A stretch of 64,000 bases of DNA. It comes from Pseudomonas knackmussii B13 (GTDB lineage: Bacteria; Pseudomonadota; Gammaproteobacteria; Pseudomonadales; Pseudomonadaceae). A program made the translations under genes and the position numbers. The stretch is from contig NZ_HG322950.1 in assembly GCF_000689415.1 (NCBI RefSeq), positions 806,001-870,000 on the forward strand, in the 5' to 3' direction. This document shows positions 62,987 to 64,000 of this stretch, in pieces; the first letter of the stretch is position 1; each line of letters begins with the position of its first letter. The notes below the pieces were generated by a model. That model was not told the DNA's origin. It saw only the letters and a list, made by a program, of their open reading frames with translations, and did not search any database.

Positions 62987-63483
62987 CCCAGCTGAGCCCC
63001 TTGCCCGCTTTCCCCTTGTCCGAGGCGGAGCTGGAGGCGGCGGTCGGTGCCTTGATCGGCCGGTTGGTGCTGCTGCTGTCGCGCTTCGAGCTGAACCTCG
63101 ACCTCTGCCTGGGCCGCCTGGCCGGTACGGGCGAGGCGGCGCTGCTGGGGCCGCTGGTCGAGCAACTGACGCTGAAGGCCAAGATGGATGCGCTGCGGGC
63201 GATGGTCGCCCGGCGCTGCGCCGACGATGACGCCTGCCTGCGCGAGTTCAACGCCTGGTATGGGCGCATGGATCGCATCCGCGCCCGGCGCAACGCCTTC
63301 ATCCACGGCGGCTGGGCCTTCAACTACTTCAGCCAGGAAGTCAGCAACCTGGCCCCCGGCCTGCCCGGCGCCATCACCCGCAAGGAAACCCGCTACAGCC
63401 TGCCGGCCCTGGAAGAGGAAGTGGCCACGGCAGAAGCGGCGGCGCGGGAGTTTGGTGAGTTGCGCAGGCGGTGGGGGTTCTGA
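62983..63483 (+). CDS. Helical protein with HEPN-like RX4H motif
   Basis: The 166-residue product is helical, with a hydrophobic helix (about residues 20-45, GALIGRLVLLLSRFELNLDLCL) and the motif ARRNAFIHGGW, in which Arg103 and His108 match the RX4-6H pattern of HEPN RNases. It is coupled to the small Cys protein. I do not recognise the family with certainty. A toxin-like or RNase role is inference only. Confidence 0.65.
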   Translation: MTQLSPLPAFPLSEAELEAAVGALIGRLVLLLSRFELNLDLCLGRLAGTGEAALLGPLVEQLTLKAKMDALRAMVARRCADDDACLREFNAWYGRMDRIRARRNAFIHGGWAFNYFSQEVSNLAPGLPGAITRKETRYSLPALEEEVATAEAAAREFGELRRRWGF

Positions 63484-64000
63484 GGGATTGCTGATTCGTC
63501 GATGCAATGGTGCCGAGGCGGTTCGCGAGCAAGGACTGGGCGTCCCCCTCGATCCTACGAAGAGCAGCAACACCGCACGGCTCTTGCTCTTGGACTTCCA
63601 GAGAAACCTCCGCACGCGCCGAGCGCCCCTTCAGGAGGCCGAGCGAAACCCGCGCTGAGGAGGTTGAGCGACATGGATGTCGCGAGAGCCCCGCGGGCTA
63701 CAGGGACGTACCCTCGGGGTGGGCCTCCGGTGCGGGGGAATTCGCGAGGGAAGCCCGGCTTCATCGGGCCCGTATGGCGGGGCAAGCCCTTTGGTTACTT
63801 TCTGGCGACTGAGAAAGTGACTCGCCCGAGGGGGCGAAACAAAGACTTTCCGAGCACACCGAAGCGGCGCAGAGATACCGAGGCCCGACGCCCATGCGAG
63901 CTTTTTTTGCCCAGCCGCTAGAGGGTGATGCAGAGAAGTGGTGCGCACCGGTTTCTGAGACGCATGGGGCCGCCCTGCGCTTGCCGCCGCTGGCAAAGGC
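63484..64000. other. Non-coding, repeat-like terminal stretch
   Basis: These 517 bases hold no gene I support. All six frames give only arginine- and proline-rich shadow products. The stretch TTGGTTACTTTCTGGCGACTGAGAAAG-type wording (about 63788-63820) and the surrounding text are typical of extragenic repeats seen in many Pseudomonas genomes. The window ends before any further gene is identifiable. Confidence 0.5.

Noticed and set aside
63502..63921. A 139-residue plus-strand frame at the window end
   Set aside because: It is the shadow of an extragenic repeat, with phrases such as GKPFGYFLATEKVTR seen across unrelated intergenic regions.

Overview
The window is GC-rich chromosomal DNA from a Pseudomonas of the P. 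aeruginosa / P. nitroreducens type. The gene run amn, deoC, MBL hydrolase, rluE, DUF2788, Lrp/AsnC, fieF, DinB, lipoprotein, hrpB, SDR, NYN and rhlE, and the xseB-ispA-dxs operon, have close P. aeruginosa counterparts as far as I can judge from memory. No rRNA, tRNA or CRISPR array was recognised.

Layout. (1) 1-6384: the tail-tip end of a prophage, namely a BR0599-type tail protein, two tiny genes and a 1,585-residue host-specificity protein that carries an inserted von Willebrand A domain. The end at 6384 looks like a Mu-type right terminus (TG...CA) and lies inside a host 7TMR-DISM hybrid histidine kinase gene, of which only the 3' part remains (6385-7752). A NarL-type response regulator follows. 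(2) 8944-18875: a chemosensory operon in the order short MCP, CheY, STAS, CheA, MCP, CheW, CheR, CheD, CheB, REC-EAL. An MshEN-like motif inside CheA and the terminal EAL phosphodiesterase suggest a link to c-di-GMP. (3) 19003-30004: a TetR/AidB-like acyl-CoA dehydrogenase pair with two operator-like boxes, nucleoside salvage genes (amn, deoC), rluE, an Lrp-type regulator, a probable small RNA with a strong intrinsic terminator, a repetitive secreted DUF6515 protein, fieF and small genes. (4) 30174-38025: hrpB, a periplasmic binding protein, an SDR, membrane protein genes, a NYN nuclease and rhlE. (5) 38186-44923: a LuxR-type regulator and a polyamine-type ABC transporter with an ALDH10-like aminoaldehyde dehydrogenase, probably one uptake and catabolism unit. 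(6) 44965-57561: housekeeping and accessory enzymes, a 131-bp tandem repeat array, btuB behind a cobalamin riboswitch, and dxs-ispA-xseB.

(7) 57750-63483 is an accessory region. It holds a DUF6988-like gene, an SRAP (YedK) protein, a membrane-anchored Mrr-type nuclease, a strikingly AT-rich gene for a 549-residue protein I cannot assign, and a control cassette resembling that of filamentous Pf prophages: a repressor, a divergent excisionase-like gene, three TACTNAGTA boxes between them, and two translationally coupled small genes, the second with a HEPN-like RX4H motif. The unassigned gene next to the repressor is the best candidate in the window for an undescribed phage-defence or superinfection-exclusion factor. 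The last 500 bases look like a non-coding genomic repeat.
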